Part shown: positions 11,819 to 22,367 of the stretch, in pieces
How the letters are laid out: each line of letters starts with the position of its first letter
How positions within the stretch are numbered: position 1 is the first letter of the stretch
Source of the DNA: Nitzschia sp. pyKryTriq1
Lineage: Eukaryota; Bacillariophyta; Bacillariophyceae; Bacillariales; Bacillariaceae
NCBI GenBank assembly: GCA_956465555.1
Contig: OY101116.1
Span: forward strand, 2,294,001 to 2,358,000
DNA length: 64,000 bases
Direction: 5' to 3'
Translations under genes and position numbers: made by a program
The notes under the pieces: model-generated
The model's input: only the letters and a program-made list of their open reading frames with translations
Databases searched by the model: none
What the model was told of the DNA's origin: nothing

Positions 11819-13789
11819 CTACACTTTAGATAGTTTCTTCTCACCAGCGAGAGTAATCTTCGCCTGCTCTTTCCATCGTGCAGACGTCCTTATTTGCTGG
11901 CCAAGGACCGTTCCCATTCCACGTATTATAAACGAAGATCTAGCCACAAATACTTGAAAAGGAAAACATGAAGGTCAGCATCAGAATCGAGCACGTCGAA
12001 GGACATTGTGACCAAATTTACTTACTTGCAACATCTGGCACATTCACCAACGGGTCGATTTTGTTCAGTCTCGAGAAGTAAATCTGTGGCGTTGCGCACC
12101 CCATCAGCTTGCCGTCAATGTCAGAGTCGAAAAACAAGGTGCCATATTGTGATAGTGTATCATCTTTGTTGAATTTGGTGCGAAATCCCAACTGACGCAT
12201 ATATTCTGCAATCTGCATATCAGAAGAATGATGGCCGATTGCATCAACGACTCTCGCTACGCCCAGCCTCTCCTCGTCAGTAATTCGTTTGGTTTGACCA
12301 AAGTCAATCAATCCAAGCTTACCATCAGTCAGGACTAGAAGGTTTCCGGGATGAGGATCTCCATTGAAGATCCCTAGTGAGAGCATCTGGTGACCTTGGA
12401 CGTCGACAAGCAGATTGACATATTTCTGCGCTTTTCGGTACAATTTCAAAAGTCGAAGTTTGCCTCGAACGCCAAGATTGTGAATAGTTTCTTCGAAATC
12501 GTTGCTCAGAGGGTAGCCTAGACTTTCCATCTTTTCTTTTCCCAATATCAGCTCTATTTGAAAGCAGGACACAGATGAGTCGAAACGTCCCGTTTGGAGA
12601 AAGCAGCAAACGCCATATCAGTATACGTACCAAGTCTCTTGCGTTTTATCAATTCATCGGCATCTTTCCTACTTCCACCAAGAGCGGCTGCCAAGTCATC
12701 TTCCATGGTATCGGACAGCTTTTTACCGTGAAGCATCTCCATGACCAACAATTCCTTTGAACATAGCTTAGGACAAGGCTCGGGTACCGTCACTAGTGTA
12801 TTGTAAGAACTCTTGATCAGGTGCGAACGTACAACTTGAAGAGATTCGGCTTCTTTCCGATAGTCGAATTCAGTCATGATCTGGCGATAGCACTCGTCCA
12901 GAATCGTTTCCCAGCCTGAAAGAGCAACTTTGCACAGCAATCGAAAGACCTGGAAATCATGATGGAATCGTTCTTCTGCGCCTCGATGCATCACTTTGAC
13001 AGCAACTTCTTCACCATGACTCCAATCAGGATCTATAGACCTAGCATCTCGAAGTCGTGCAAGGTGGCACTGTCCTATGCTAGCAGAGCCAAGTGCAATC
13101 GGATCAATGCTTTCAAAGACTTCGTCAAAATTCTTCCCAAACTCTGATTGCAAGTTTTCGTTCACGATTTCAACGACCTCTTCTATTGATGATTGTGGGA
13201 TGGAATCCTGAACTGACGTGAACAACTCAATATATTGTGGAGGAACAAAATCAGGCCTGCTAGAAACAATCTGAGCAATCTTGACGTACAGCCCTTTGAG
13301 ATGCAATGCGATGTCCAGACACGGGATGCAATACTTGTCATGGAGCGAGTTGTACACAAGATCTCGTTTTTCCAAGGGCGCCTTCGTCTTTTCAAGGTAC
13401 CAACGAGTAAATTTGTAGTGCGCTACGACTGGTCCAGCATGGAACCAAAAATAGATTGCACGACTGAAGCTTTCCGACCGCAGCTGTTTCGCCAAGTATC
13501 CAACTACTGCCGCCAGGGACAGAAATTTTCCCGCTTGCACAGGCGTAAACGCGAGATGCATGTGTGTCGAAGTCGCCGATAGTTTGGAAATACCGGATCG
13601 TCTCTCTCTGACCTGGCAACTCTTCCCCCATTGTTGATGATTCGGTACCCGTCGTTTTCGGCGATCGAGAGATCTTCGGGCGCCATCACAAGTACTCGGA
13701 CAAGTACCGCCGAGAAATATTACAGAGCTGTCCGTTCCGGCAATTAAAGCTGACAAGAGCAACGAGATGCACATAGCACGCTTCACCAT
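11819..13789 (-). CDS. ABC1/UbiB-like (ADCK) atypical kinase
   Basis: Atypical protein-kinase-like ATPase; relatives support ubiquinone or plastid prenyl-lipid metabolism. Three exons, 13789-12631, 12553-12026 and 11952-11819, with introns of 77 and 73 nt, give about 606 residues. ABC1 hallmarks: LYVKIAQIVSSRPD (the KxGQ motif, here with Ala for Gly), Ala/Ser-rich loop LGSASIGQ, the Lys of EEVAVKVMHRG, NGDPHPGN catalytic loop and IDFGQ. The last exon ends ...SARWKEQAK...KLSKV. The start at 13789 begins MVKRAMCISLLLSALIAG, a signal-peptide-like stretch; a longer non-ATG frame upstream is ignored. The location could be plastid or endomembrane; no clear F-motif is seen. KxGQ is an inhibitory motif of the family, so the G-to-A change may matter, but paralogues vary here. 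Confidence 0.88.
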
Positions 13790-14246
13790 TCTTTCACCAA
13801 TGTGCGTTCTCCTTCCTTGATCAATGGGGACAAAAAACGCAATTGTGTCTAATTGTATTCTCACCCTTCACTCCACAACAAACCACCACAAGACGGTGGT
13901 GTCTTCTTCTCATCGTTCTTTGTTGCTGATTGCGTTGCTGATGATGCGAGAAAGTCGAAAGATCGAAAGAGCAAAGAGCGTGACGCTTGACGCCCGCTGA
14001 CGCACTTCCGTGCTTCGTTTGGCGCGAAAGTGGAAAGTTTGACTCAAGCGACCGGATTGATTCGATCTATTCGAACGAAAAAGTAGCGTCCATGCTACTA
14101 AATGCTAATCTCGCGTACTCGTAGCAGATATATGGTTTATGATGGAAATGATACAATAGAAAACCATACTCTATACAATAATATGCTGAGAGGATCACTA
14201 CAACGTCATAGTATAGAGGAAATACACAACAGTATCGTAGATTGAT
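13790..14246. other. Intergenic region, no feature seen
   Basis: About 460 nt between the start of the ABC1 kinase gene and the 3' end of the fructosamine kinase gene. AT-rich with a T-rich patch; no open frame of note. Confidence 0.5.
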
Positions 14247-15367
14247 TTAGGACCGAAGGATCTGATCGATCATGCCTTGTGCTTGACGCAGGTATCCCCC
14301 GCCAAATAGAACTTCACTGATGTGTCGTACCGGTACAGTACAGCAGCACGAGCAAAATCAAAATGTGAGCTATTGTACATGGAAAAGAGCCATCCGACCC
14401 TTGCATTACCCATGTACCATATAACTTACTGGTTAAGAATATGGTAAAGATTGTAGACAGTCCTTCTCTTCTCGTGACCTTCTGGTAATTGCCACTCGGA
14501 ATTGTACCCATCATAAAAATCCCCACCAAAGCCGCCAAAGACATAAGTCATCGCTACGTCCGCCTCTCGATCTCCATAGTAGGTAGCGGGATCGAATATG
14601 ACAGGAATGACTTTGCCGTCCTTTTTGCAAAAGCCTTTGTTGCCTCCCCAAAGATCGCCATGGATGATACTTGGTTTCGGATTGTGGGATAGCAACTCTC
14701 GAGTCTTTTGTCGAAGCTTTTCGACCTTGTCGCTGCTTAATCCAGCATTCCCAGTCAGCTTGAGCATATGACCCAAACGATGTTCATCCCAGAAGTCGAC
14801 CCAATTGTCTCTCCAAGAGTTGGGCTGATGTGTCGCACCAATAGTGTTATCAATGTGGAAACCGAATCCCTTGTCTGAAAAATGTCGATGCATTTTGGCC
14901 AGATTGACGCCTAGATCATATTGAGAGCCACCACCACAGAACTCTAAATATTCGAAAAGAGCAAAACCCTGACCCGTTTTTTCGAATTGTCCGAATGCAA
15001 TAGGAGTAGGCACTTGGATCGTTCCCGTTTCGGACATAGCTTTGACACCTTCATATTCCGCACGAAGCATATCGAGGCCATTTCGAGCAGACTTGAGAAA
15101 ATACTTGGTATTGGTTTCCTTGTCCAAGACTGCTGAAGTCGACGCTCCACCCCCACCAGAGGACCCGCCCCCTGAAGTCGCCACCAATTCAACAGTGCGA
15201 CCCAGAGCCTCGGAAGCTGCAGCGGAAACCGCCTCTGTGAAAGAAGATGCAGTCGACGACATGTGAAGTGGGTTCAACTCTGGAATTCGGGGTGACAGCT
15301 TGGCTAGGGTAAAGGCATTGACCGAACGAAAAGCTAGACACAAAGCCAAGGAGCGTTTGAAAAGCAT
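14247..15367 (-). CDS. Fructosamine-3-kinase family protein, probably plastid-targeted
   Basis: Phosphorylates ketosamines formed by sugar attack on protein amines, so that the adduct breaks down (deglycation). Two exons, 15367-14430 and 14316-14247, across a 113-nt intron; the split His codon gives LYHILNH-EVLFGGGYLRQAQGM, the usual family C-terminus. 335 residues. Kinase landmarks: Lys in TKYFLKSA, EYL hinge region, catalytic IIHGDLWGGN and metal-binding FDPATYYGDREAD. The N-terminus MLFKRSLALCLAFRSVNAF-T is a signal peptide ending in an NAF motif followed by a Ser/Thr/Lys-rich stretch, the bipartite form used to enter secondary plastids (inference). Gly- and Ser-rich loop GGGSSGGGG near residue 67 is unusual. 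Reasonable alternative: a related kinase of unknown small molecules. Confidence 0.9.
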
Positions 15368-16519
15368 GATTCTTGAACACTACTAGGAGCGCGATGTCTA
15401 GCGAATAGTAGGGTGTGAATACGTTAGGAGAAAGACACAAGTACGGTGCGAGAAGTGCAGAACTGTGGATCTTTGCTTGCTAAAACCGCCAAGCGCAAAG
15501 CGCGGTGTTTCATGTTTCATGAGTTGCGAAGAAGATCGACGTTATCATCGCCATACATCAATTACATAGTACAAGTACCGGTACCGTACAGTACGTGTAC
15601 CTCTGGTACTTCTTCCCCCGTACTACCCGGTGGTGCGGGCGGGGGACATACCCCCACGTCTAATAATAGTACTGGTGTTCGAACAAGTAGCACTAAAAGT
15701 GCGTCGTCGCTGAGCGCGAGAGGTGGGGGTTGACGTACTGGGAAGGATGTATGTGTCTCCGACATTGGTACCACCCCTCACGCCGCAGTGGGGACAGAAG
15801 GACAGAGATTCTTGTAGCATAATTGGTGGCTCTGCCAAATAAAAGACGGATTTGGGCGGAAGGTAGAAGAAAGAAAGTCATATTAGTCGCATACATTGAC
15901 CGACGAGGAAAAATGAAATATAATCTTGTACATCGGATGAAATATTTTGTTAAATTGACAAAAAATTACATACGTAGCTGCCTTTAATTTATACCTTTTT
16001 TGGCTGGACAACGAATTTATTTTGGACAATAGACACCTCGTCACTGTATGGAGACACGAGCTTTTGAATTTCAGGCAATGCCTCTTTCAGCAATTTCCTG
16101 TTTGTTTTATTATAGTAATCTAACAGATAGAATAAATTTTTTGTTAATTTAACAAAAAATTATATCCGGGCTCGTTAAAATTGTATATCCGGGTTCTTTC
16201 CATTACAACGGAGTTCATCTCAACGACACAACTGACCTACTGTACCGGTACCAGTACAGTACCGTACGTACAGGTACGAGTATCGGCACAGTACAAGGTA
16301 CAGTATCTGTATGTATCTCTCAACGGTCGCGGTCGAACGGTGCGATCTCAACGGGTGAAGCTTCGTTAAATGTCTGAAATTCCCATGTCGGGATCATTGC
16401 AATAATATCATGTCTGTATATCGTTACTCGCCGAAAACGCGTACCTGCCAGCGCAACAAATATCGTGAGCTTCGTTGACGTATAAAAACTAATTGAAAAA
16501 AGGACAATCCGGTGACACT

Positions 16520-17051
16520 GTCTGTATAATTCCGGGGCTATCGAGATCGCACGATACCACAAGTTCCGCCCCCGAACCAAATTCCTCAACAACAAACTCT
16601 TCCACTTTAGAAGCTACGTCACGAAGGGTTGGATCTCAATCCATCCTATTGGTACCTACGACCAACCGGCAGACATACTGACCAAACCGCTGAACGAGCC
16701 GGATTTCAAGCGTCACCGAAAGAGCATGAACGGATGGTAATCAACTCACTGCCTACTCGCGAGAGGGAGTGTTCGAATAACTACATCGAACGTCCACGGA
16801 ACGACGGACGGACGCGACCAGCGTTCGCAATTACGCACGATCACGCACGACGCACGTTTCGATCACGACCCAGAGATTCATTCTAAGACCCTCTGAGACA
16901 GTCTATGATCCTCCAAGAAACTATAAGAAGCCCACAGACTTCTATCGATATACATGTCAACGATTCAAGAAAGGTAGAAATGAACAAAAGTTCATTTCAT
17001 CAGTTAGAGCAAGAGCTCATTAATTTATGTTAGCGCACTTCGTTAACCCAC
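16520..17051 (+). mobile_element. Ty1/copia LTR retrotransposon fossil: 3' end of pol (RNase H) and putative 3' LTR
   Basis: The segment to 16740 resembles the C-terminal RNase H part of copia pol: an FRPRTK, FHFRSYV and GTYDQPADILTKPL series in order. A purine-rich tract at about 16758-16769 is followed by a TG start at 16770 and a putative 3' LTR that I end near 17051 at a CA; the right end is uncertain. No gag, protease, integrase or reverse transcriptase is visible, nor a 5' LTR, so this is a truncated, broken remnant. Age cannot be set from one copy; loss of most of the element suggests it is old. The family resembles the CoDi copia elements of diatoms (established knowledge; exact clade not assigned). 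Confidence 0.75.
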
Positions 17052-17074
17052 AGTCAAATTAGTCCTTTAGCCCG

Positions 17075-17114
17075 AATCCCTGAGCCGCTAGCCACTGCCT
17101 AGAACTCAGGGATT
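17075..17114. repeat. Perfect 10-bp inverted repeat (hairpin)
   Basis: Arms aatccctgag (17075-17084) and ctcagggatt (17105-17114) with a 20-nt loop, just beyond the copia remnant. May be part of another element end or a transcribed hairpin; function unknown. Confidence 0.6.
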
Positions 17115-17391
17115 TTAACATACTGGTACTTTACAGTACTTCGGTACCGGTAGGTGCAAATCTTTTTCCCGCACTAGTAGTAGAAGAGCTCAAATTATTT
17201 GATGATGAAAATGATATTGGATGAAGAATAATCATCATCACCAACATCCTCCTCCTCTTCTCTTTATTACTTCGCATACCGGTACTAGCTAGTACCCATA
17301 TCCCCACATTCGTCGTCATCGGAAATGCCATCAAAGAAATTTGGTCAGAACAACATCGCACGTGCAAGTACGTAGAAAAGAATTGAAAGCA

Positions 17392-18205
17392 ATGTCGTCG
17401 GGTGGAGAAAAGATCCAAAAGGTTGCGTTTATTCGGCACGGCGTCGCTAGACATAACCTCTACGATCCCTTGACAGGGCAACCTCCCCGCCTCGATGATC
17501 CAAATATATGGGACCCTGCTCTAGTGTACCATGGGAAGCAACAAGCTCTTGAGGCAGGTGATCGGCTAAAGATTTGGTGGCGGACTACGCAGTTGGGTGA
17601 AGAAATTGAGCTGATCATTACCAGTCCTTTGACGAGGTGCATCCAGACTACTATGCTGGGGTTTCTTCCAGGAGATTTATATACCGACAAGAATTCCAGA
17701 CAGGGCGAGCCTGAAATATACTGCACGGAACTAGTTCGTGAGGCCTTTGGGATGCATTATCCAGACAAGCGACGAGAAAAGTCGCTGCTGCAAGTAAGTT
17801 ATTCTGATGCGATTTGCTACTCCCCAACATGACATATTCAGCATGGGACGATTCATTCCTTCATTCTGACTAGTGTTATAATGAGTGCAGAAACACTGGC
17901 CGAACCTAAAGTTTGACGACAACATGCCGGAACATGACGATGCCTGGTCTCCGAATCATCGCGAGACAATTCATGATATTCAATGCCGAATATCCATCTT
18001 CCTCCAAACACTCTCCCAGCGTCAAGAATCCAATATCGTCGTCGTATCGCATGGGGTTTGGATCGAACGCTGCTTCCTCACGTATTGCCCCGAAGCACTG
18101 GACCATGGGAACAAGCGTGTCCATAATTGCAACGTCTTTGTTGGTGAATGTGTATCCAGAGACGGGAGATTCCTTCGCCTGCAAAATGTAAATTTGATCC
18201 ATTGA
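17392..18205 (+). CDS. Histidine phosphatase (phosphoglycerate mutase-like) family protein
   Basis: Branch of the 2H-phosphate-transferring superfamily; the substrate is not predictable from sequence. Two exons, 17392-17793 and 17891-18205, with a 97-nt intron (GTAAGT...TGCAG), 238 residues. Catalytic features: FIRHGVARHN (phospho-accepting His), SPLTRCIQT, a Glu in REAFGMHYPDKR, and VVVSHGVWIERC with the second His. The start MSSGGEK is the first in-frame ATG. No targeting peptide is seen, so it is probably cytosolic. Its stop lies 27 nt from the stop of the convergent GT64 gene, so their 3' UTRs must overlap. A second, more distant family member is at 41768-42709. Confidence 0.88.
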
Positions 18206-18232
18206 ACAGCAGCCGCAGTCAAGTGGGCTTCT

Positions 18233-19782
18233 CTATCTTTCGCTTTCTTTCTTCGCCTGGAATCGCTCTTTCCATGGGTCTGATTTCTCGATAAGACCAT
18301 GTTGATAGGCCTTGATCGCTGTTCCGGACATGAGTGCGTGTATCGCCTTTTGCATCTTTTCTCTACCCAGCTCATGCCACTTTTGCAGTTTAGCCTCCAG
18401 TGCCAGTTGGCGGTCACCTTTCGGATTCCGTTCCACCTTGTGATGAGGCACATCTCCACAGTCGAAAAATGAGTCTTTATTGTGATACAATGTCGCACTT
18501 TTCAGTCGTCTGGATCCACTCTCATCCCTAAGACCTAATATATGTGCAAAAGAGTCGACGCAAATGTCACGGAGATGTTTGTGATCGTGTCCCCCGCTAA
18601 TCTTCTCCTCGACGTACAGCTTGATCATACTTTTGATCGCCCAAGTATCCGCCAATAATGGAGGCTTTCCGTCCGTCAAGGAGGAAATGAGAAAGGACAT
18701 GGCCACATCTTCGCAATTGAAATTTGTCGCGACGCTGTCTAGGATGGATTGCGGCAGCTCTTTCATATAAATATCCAAATAATCTCTGTGGATAAAGCAG
18801 CATCGAGTCAGGGACATACTGTACCGATTGGCTTTCTCGGTCGTACTGTTCGAAACAATGTCGTTAGTCAGATGAAGATAATATAATGATGCAAGGTTAT
18901 AAAATTGTTGGATGAAACTGACATACCTCATGTAGCCGTACTGGAAGGGGTATTCGTAAGTGGAATGTGCACGTGGGTGTGAGAGCAGGTCTAGGGGCAT
19001 CACCAGGGTGTGCTACAGGGTCCTTATTTGACGGCGACTGACTGACTCACCTTCCAACTACCATCGTCGTTTTCAACGTGTAACCGACCATCAAATCCTA
19101 CCATGCGATCTGGTGACTCTGTCCATTTGAAAAAGCCAACATCGATTGCCTCACAAGGTCGGAGGACATCATCATCAATACTCAATATTCCAAGGGTCGG
19201 CGGCGGCGTGAAAATGTTAAAACGCTCATTCAAAGTATTGACGTCATGCCGCTCGATAACCACATTGTCATAATTGGATATTTCCTCGGGAGGTTCATTT
19301 TCCTTGTCACACCAAACTATTTGAATTTGAGCTACTCCTGGACACTTGGAATACCAGTCCACCGACACTATTAGCTGCTCAGGTCTTCGCCATGTATTGA
19401 TTCGTATCGTATATTGATTCCAATCTTTTTCTACAAGCGGTTGTAATTCTCGTTTGGATAATAGAGGAGTCGTCCGTCGCCGCAGAGGTCTGGCAGCAGG
19501 TACCAGCATACTGGTGTTTTCGGCATTGGTTGTAGATGTACCCTGGGAAATAAATGTCTGGAGAAGGAACCCGTGTACTCCAAGAAGAAGAAGAACCCCA
19601 AAGCAAATAAAAGCAACGATGACAGTCCCTGACACCCGGAAAGCACCACCACTTCCCTTGCGCTTGGATTTGGACGATTTCTGCGGCAATGATTCTTCCT
19701 CGAAAAGTCGCCGTCGCAGATCGTCCTTGGAAGGACTGGCGGCATCCTGCACCGCCACCCCGTTGTGCCGCCGGGTCATCAT
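18233..19782 (-). CDS. GT64 exostosin-like glycosyltransferase, type II membrane protein
   Basis: Family GT64 is the C-terminal domain of animal exostosins and transfers GlcNAc or related sugars in the Golgi. Exon 1 (19782-19051) encodes a short cytosolic tail, a membrane anchor (VIVAFICFGVLLLLGVHGFLL) and the GT-A half with DxD motif LSIDDDV, followed by PDRMVGFDG. I join it to a 14-nt exon (18940-18927, coding YGYM and two bases) and exon 3 (18845-18233), introns 110 and 81 nt; this reads SWK-YGYMS-TTEKANRYSMSLT, matching the exostosin pattern Y-x-Y-G...YSMVLTGAAF. Then NCEDVAMSFL and KPPLLAD follow as in the family. About 451 residues. An alternative 38-nt first intron would add about 24 residues; the longer intron has a far better acceptor (CCCTTCCAG). 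The acceptor sugar chain is unknown. Confidence 0.85.
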
Positions 19783-20452
19783 CTTGCCAAGGTGGATATT
19801 TTGATACAATTACTTATTGCTGGGTGTGTTATTGTGCTGCTGGTTGCCTCGCCACTACAAGTACAGTTTTCGTACAGTACAGAAGACTAACTCTCGAAAT
19901 GAATAAAATGTTATAGTCGTTATTATCTTTCTCACTTCGCTCACCGCGGTACTGGTACTTGTACCGGGACCCAGATACCGGTTAAAAAAAACAAATCCGG
20001 ATCGTCGAACGGAAAAATTCAGTCGAGTGAATCATCGTCAACGACAAAAGTCAGTCCCACGTCCTCTCCCACCCGCTTTTCACTTTCTCTCCGTCAGTCA
20101 GTCGTGGACCGACCGCCTGCCCGTCTACCAACGGTCTCTTTGAATAAAAAAGAGAGCGCGGAAGACGATGCGGATGAAGGCTTACCTGAAGCTAGAAGTA
20201 TGTACCGGTACGTACTCGTAGAGGAGCACAATAATATCTGCGACCTGCCACAACATACAAAAGATGAGAGGCTCTGCAATCTGCGATGATGTGACATGAC
20301 AGTTCTGGTGACAACCAAACCAAGGATGTACCCCTCTCCCCTCTTACATTTTGGTACGGTACTGCTATTGAGGGCCACGCTACTGGAAGGAAACCCTATT
20401 GCACGCAAAATACTTGTGACCGACTGGCTAATTGATAGTAGTTGATAGAACA
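19783..20452. other. Intergenic region (GT64/MaoC head-to-head)
   Basis: About 670 nt between divergent starts. Contains GTAC/ACCGGT motifs at 19946-19982 and 20200-20215 and a pyrimidine-rich stretch near 20060-20100. No gene supported. Confidence 0.5.
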
Positions 20453-21264
20453 ATGCTGCCAGAAACAATCCGCCATATGACAGGTTTACTCAAGATCTGC
20501 TTATTGGGACGACGGAGTTTTCTCATCGCAAAACACCAGCGGCGTGCCTCGCTGAGATCTTTCTCCTCTCAACCAGATAATATACGAGGAACAATTCCTT
20601 ACTTGGGGTATGGAGTAGCTGTCGGTCAACATGCTGAGGTAAGCTCATTTCTACTTGATTGGCATTTGCTCCAAAATACGGTCTTGTCTAATCACACAGC
20701 AAACACTATTCAACTACTATGTACGTATATTAAAAGGTGGAACGACGGTTCAGTGCCCAGCAAACAGAACAATTTGGGGATCTGGTTCAAGATAAAAATA
20801 TTTTACACTTTCCTCCCAAAAATTGGGACGACGCAGTGACAGAAATGCCACATTTACAAGCAGTCAAAGATTCTGGTCTGATTCAATTCAACGAAGAGAT
20901 ACCGCACGAGGATGATTCTTCAAAAAATAGCGATACTACGATGAAGCCACTGGTTCATGGTATATTTGTATCTAGCCTGTTTTCCTCAATTTTCGGTTCG
21001 CTATCGCCGGGTTGTGTCTACATGAACCAGACTCTCAACTTTGCAAATCCTGTCTTTGCGGAAGAGTTGGTCTTGGCTCGCATCGAAATAGAAAAGATTC
21101 GCAAATGGCGACGAGGAGGAGTTGTATTACAATGCAACACAACAGTATCTGTCGGCTACGACGACAAAACTGGTACTTTCACAAAAGATGCGGTGACGGG
21201 TCTAGCCAATGTGTGGCTTCCTAGCGGATACCAAGTGTCTACCGGCGGTACAAAGCAAAATTGA
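20453..21264 (+). CDS. MaoC-like hotdog dehydratase, probably mitochondrial
   Basis: Resembles (R)-specific enoyl-CoA hydratase / 3-hydroxyacyl-thioester dehydratase (MaoC) proteins. Exons 20453-20638 and 20737-21264 (98-nt intron, GTAAGC...AAAAG), 237 residues. The start of exon 2 completes VGQHAEVERRFSAQQTEQF, the typical beta-strand and helix before the active site. The usual hydratase motif D-x-N-P-x-H appears as DKNILHF, keeping Asp and His; the hotdog helix follows as LVHGIFVSSLFSSIFGSLSPG and the C-terminal strand as FANPVFAEELVLARIEI. The N-terminus is basic and Ser/Arg-rich (LGRRSFLIAKHQRRASLRSFSS), fitting a mitochondrial presequence, so mitochondrial fatty-acid synthesis is a plausible role (inference). 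A downstream ATG at 20477 is an alternative start. It converges with the next gene (39 nt apart). Confidence 0.8.
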
Positions 21265-21303
21265 CATAGCTGCTTCTTTATATGTACGCGTGCCCATGTC
21301 TCA

Positions 21304-21981
21304 TTATAGCTCTCCAAACTTGACTTTGTAGAGGAGACGAAGCACAATCAACCAAGTGACCGTGCATATTGTGGCAAGCGCGTACGTCTTGTCTTGTTCG
21401 TTGATCCCTTCCAACTGATATCGTTTCAAAAATCGCTCCCAAGCATTCTTCGGCTCATATTTCTTAACTTCGTCAAGAAGGGCCACTCGAATGATTTCGT
21501 GGTCGTCTGAAGTCAGAATGCGGTTTTTAGGATCATCCGAATTCTCGAGACTTTCGATCGCCTTCTGCATGGTCTGGCCGTCTTGGTCTTTCAACTCCCG
21601 TTCAATCTCCTCTGCTACAGTTCGTAGTGCATCTAATTCTCCTGCAATCGATCCGTCCAGTGACGCGTCATAAGACATGTCATCGTCGTCGTCGTCCGAA
21701 AGCTGAATATCGTCAATGTGTTTTATCGACGACAGGCCGTCCCCGGGAGGTGGAGGATCAACGTCCGAAGACCCCGATTCGTGACCGCTCTGCTCGAATT
21801 GATCATCCAGATAATAGGCTCTTTGAGCTTGTGGCTTGGACGACTTTCTCTCAATAGCGTCTACCTCGTCCGTGAGCGACTCTAGTGCACTCATGGCAGC
21901 AGCGCTCATTCGCTGCAAATCCGAGTCGAAATCCAAATCGTCGTCGAGGTGGTCCGAATCATCATGCGCTGCTTCCGCCAT
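21304..21981 (-). CDS. Unrecognised acidic protein with a C-terminal membrane anchor
   Basis: Single exon, 225 residues, ATG at 21981 is the first in frame. I do not recognise the family. The first 120 residues are strongly acidic (DDSDHLDDDLDFDSD, SDDDDDDMS) with short helical pieces; the middle has a charged coiled-coil-like part (ELDALRTVAEEIERELKDQ); the last 30 residues contain one membrane segment (ALATICTVTWLIVLRLLY) close to the C-terminus, the layout of a tail-anchored protein facing the cytosol. The end KVKFGEL carries no obvious sorting signal. Coding status is supported by a long clean frame and codon use like its neighbours. Confidence 0.7.
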   Translation of the reverse strand: MAEAAHDDSDHLDDDLDFDSDLQRMSAAAMSALESLTDEVDAIERKSSKPQAQRAYYLDDQFEQSGHESGSSDVDPPPPGDGLSSIKHIDDIQLSDDDDDDMSYDASLDGSIAGELDALRTVAEEIERELKDQDGQTMQKAIESLENSDDPKNRILTSDDHEIIRVALLDEVKKYEPKNAWERFLKRYQLEGINEQDKTYALATICTVTWLIVLRLLYKVKFGEL

Positions 21982-22367
21982 GGTGATTTTCTTTCTGTTG
22001 CGTATTTTGTCGTCCAGCCGATGATGAGAACGTTTAAAAGAGAGAACGATGTCGAGGGTCGAGGCAAGGTCGAGGTGCTTGTTCGTCTTCGGGCTTCAGA
22101 ATGAAGAACATGGATGAATGTCTGCGAGAAACTAGAAAATCTCGAAGAGGAATAAATGCGTACCCGTACCGGTACCAGTAGCGGTAGCGGTGGACGATAT
22201 GAGTCACGGATATTCCTATTCATGACTCAAGACAGCAATCCTTCATTGCTATGACACCGTTGTACCGTACGGCTTTGAACTATCAACTATAGCTAGACAG
22301 TACTCAAAACACAGTCAGTAGTAGCAAATTGATAACGCTCTTTAATATTGCGATCCTTTAGCCATTC
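21982..22367. other. Intergenic region with GTACCGGTACC-type motif
   Basis: 386 nt between an unknown gene's start and the 3' end of the second GT64 gene. Holds a GTACCGGTACCAGTA cluster near 22162-22180 and little else. Confidence 0.5.

Larger units (their letters stand above)
15368..17391. other. Gene-poor region with copia remnant and GTAC palindromes
   Basis: About 2 kb without a complete gene. It holds GTAC-rich blocks (15565-15605, 16236-16310, 17125-17155), two near-identical palindromic AT-rich motifs of the form TTTTGTTAAATT-ACAAAAAATTA (about 15947-15970 and 16136-16165), a fossil Ty1/copia 3' end (16520-17051) and a perfect hairpin at 17075-17114. A short open stretch on the minus strand at 15989-16097 is described under findings. 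Confidence 0.6.

Noticed and set aside
18941-19050. Short 38-nt first intron in the GT64 gene (19013-19050)
   Set aside because: Gives a product that does not match exostosins, and its acceptor lacks a pyrimidine tract; the 110-nt intron is favoured.
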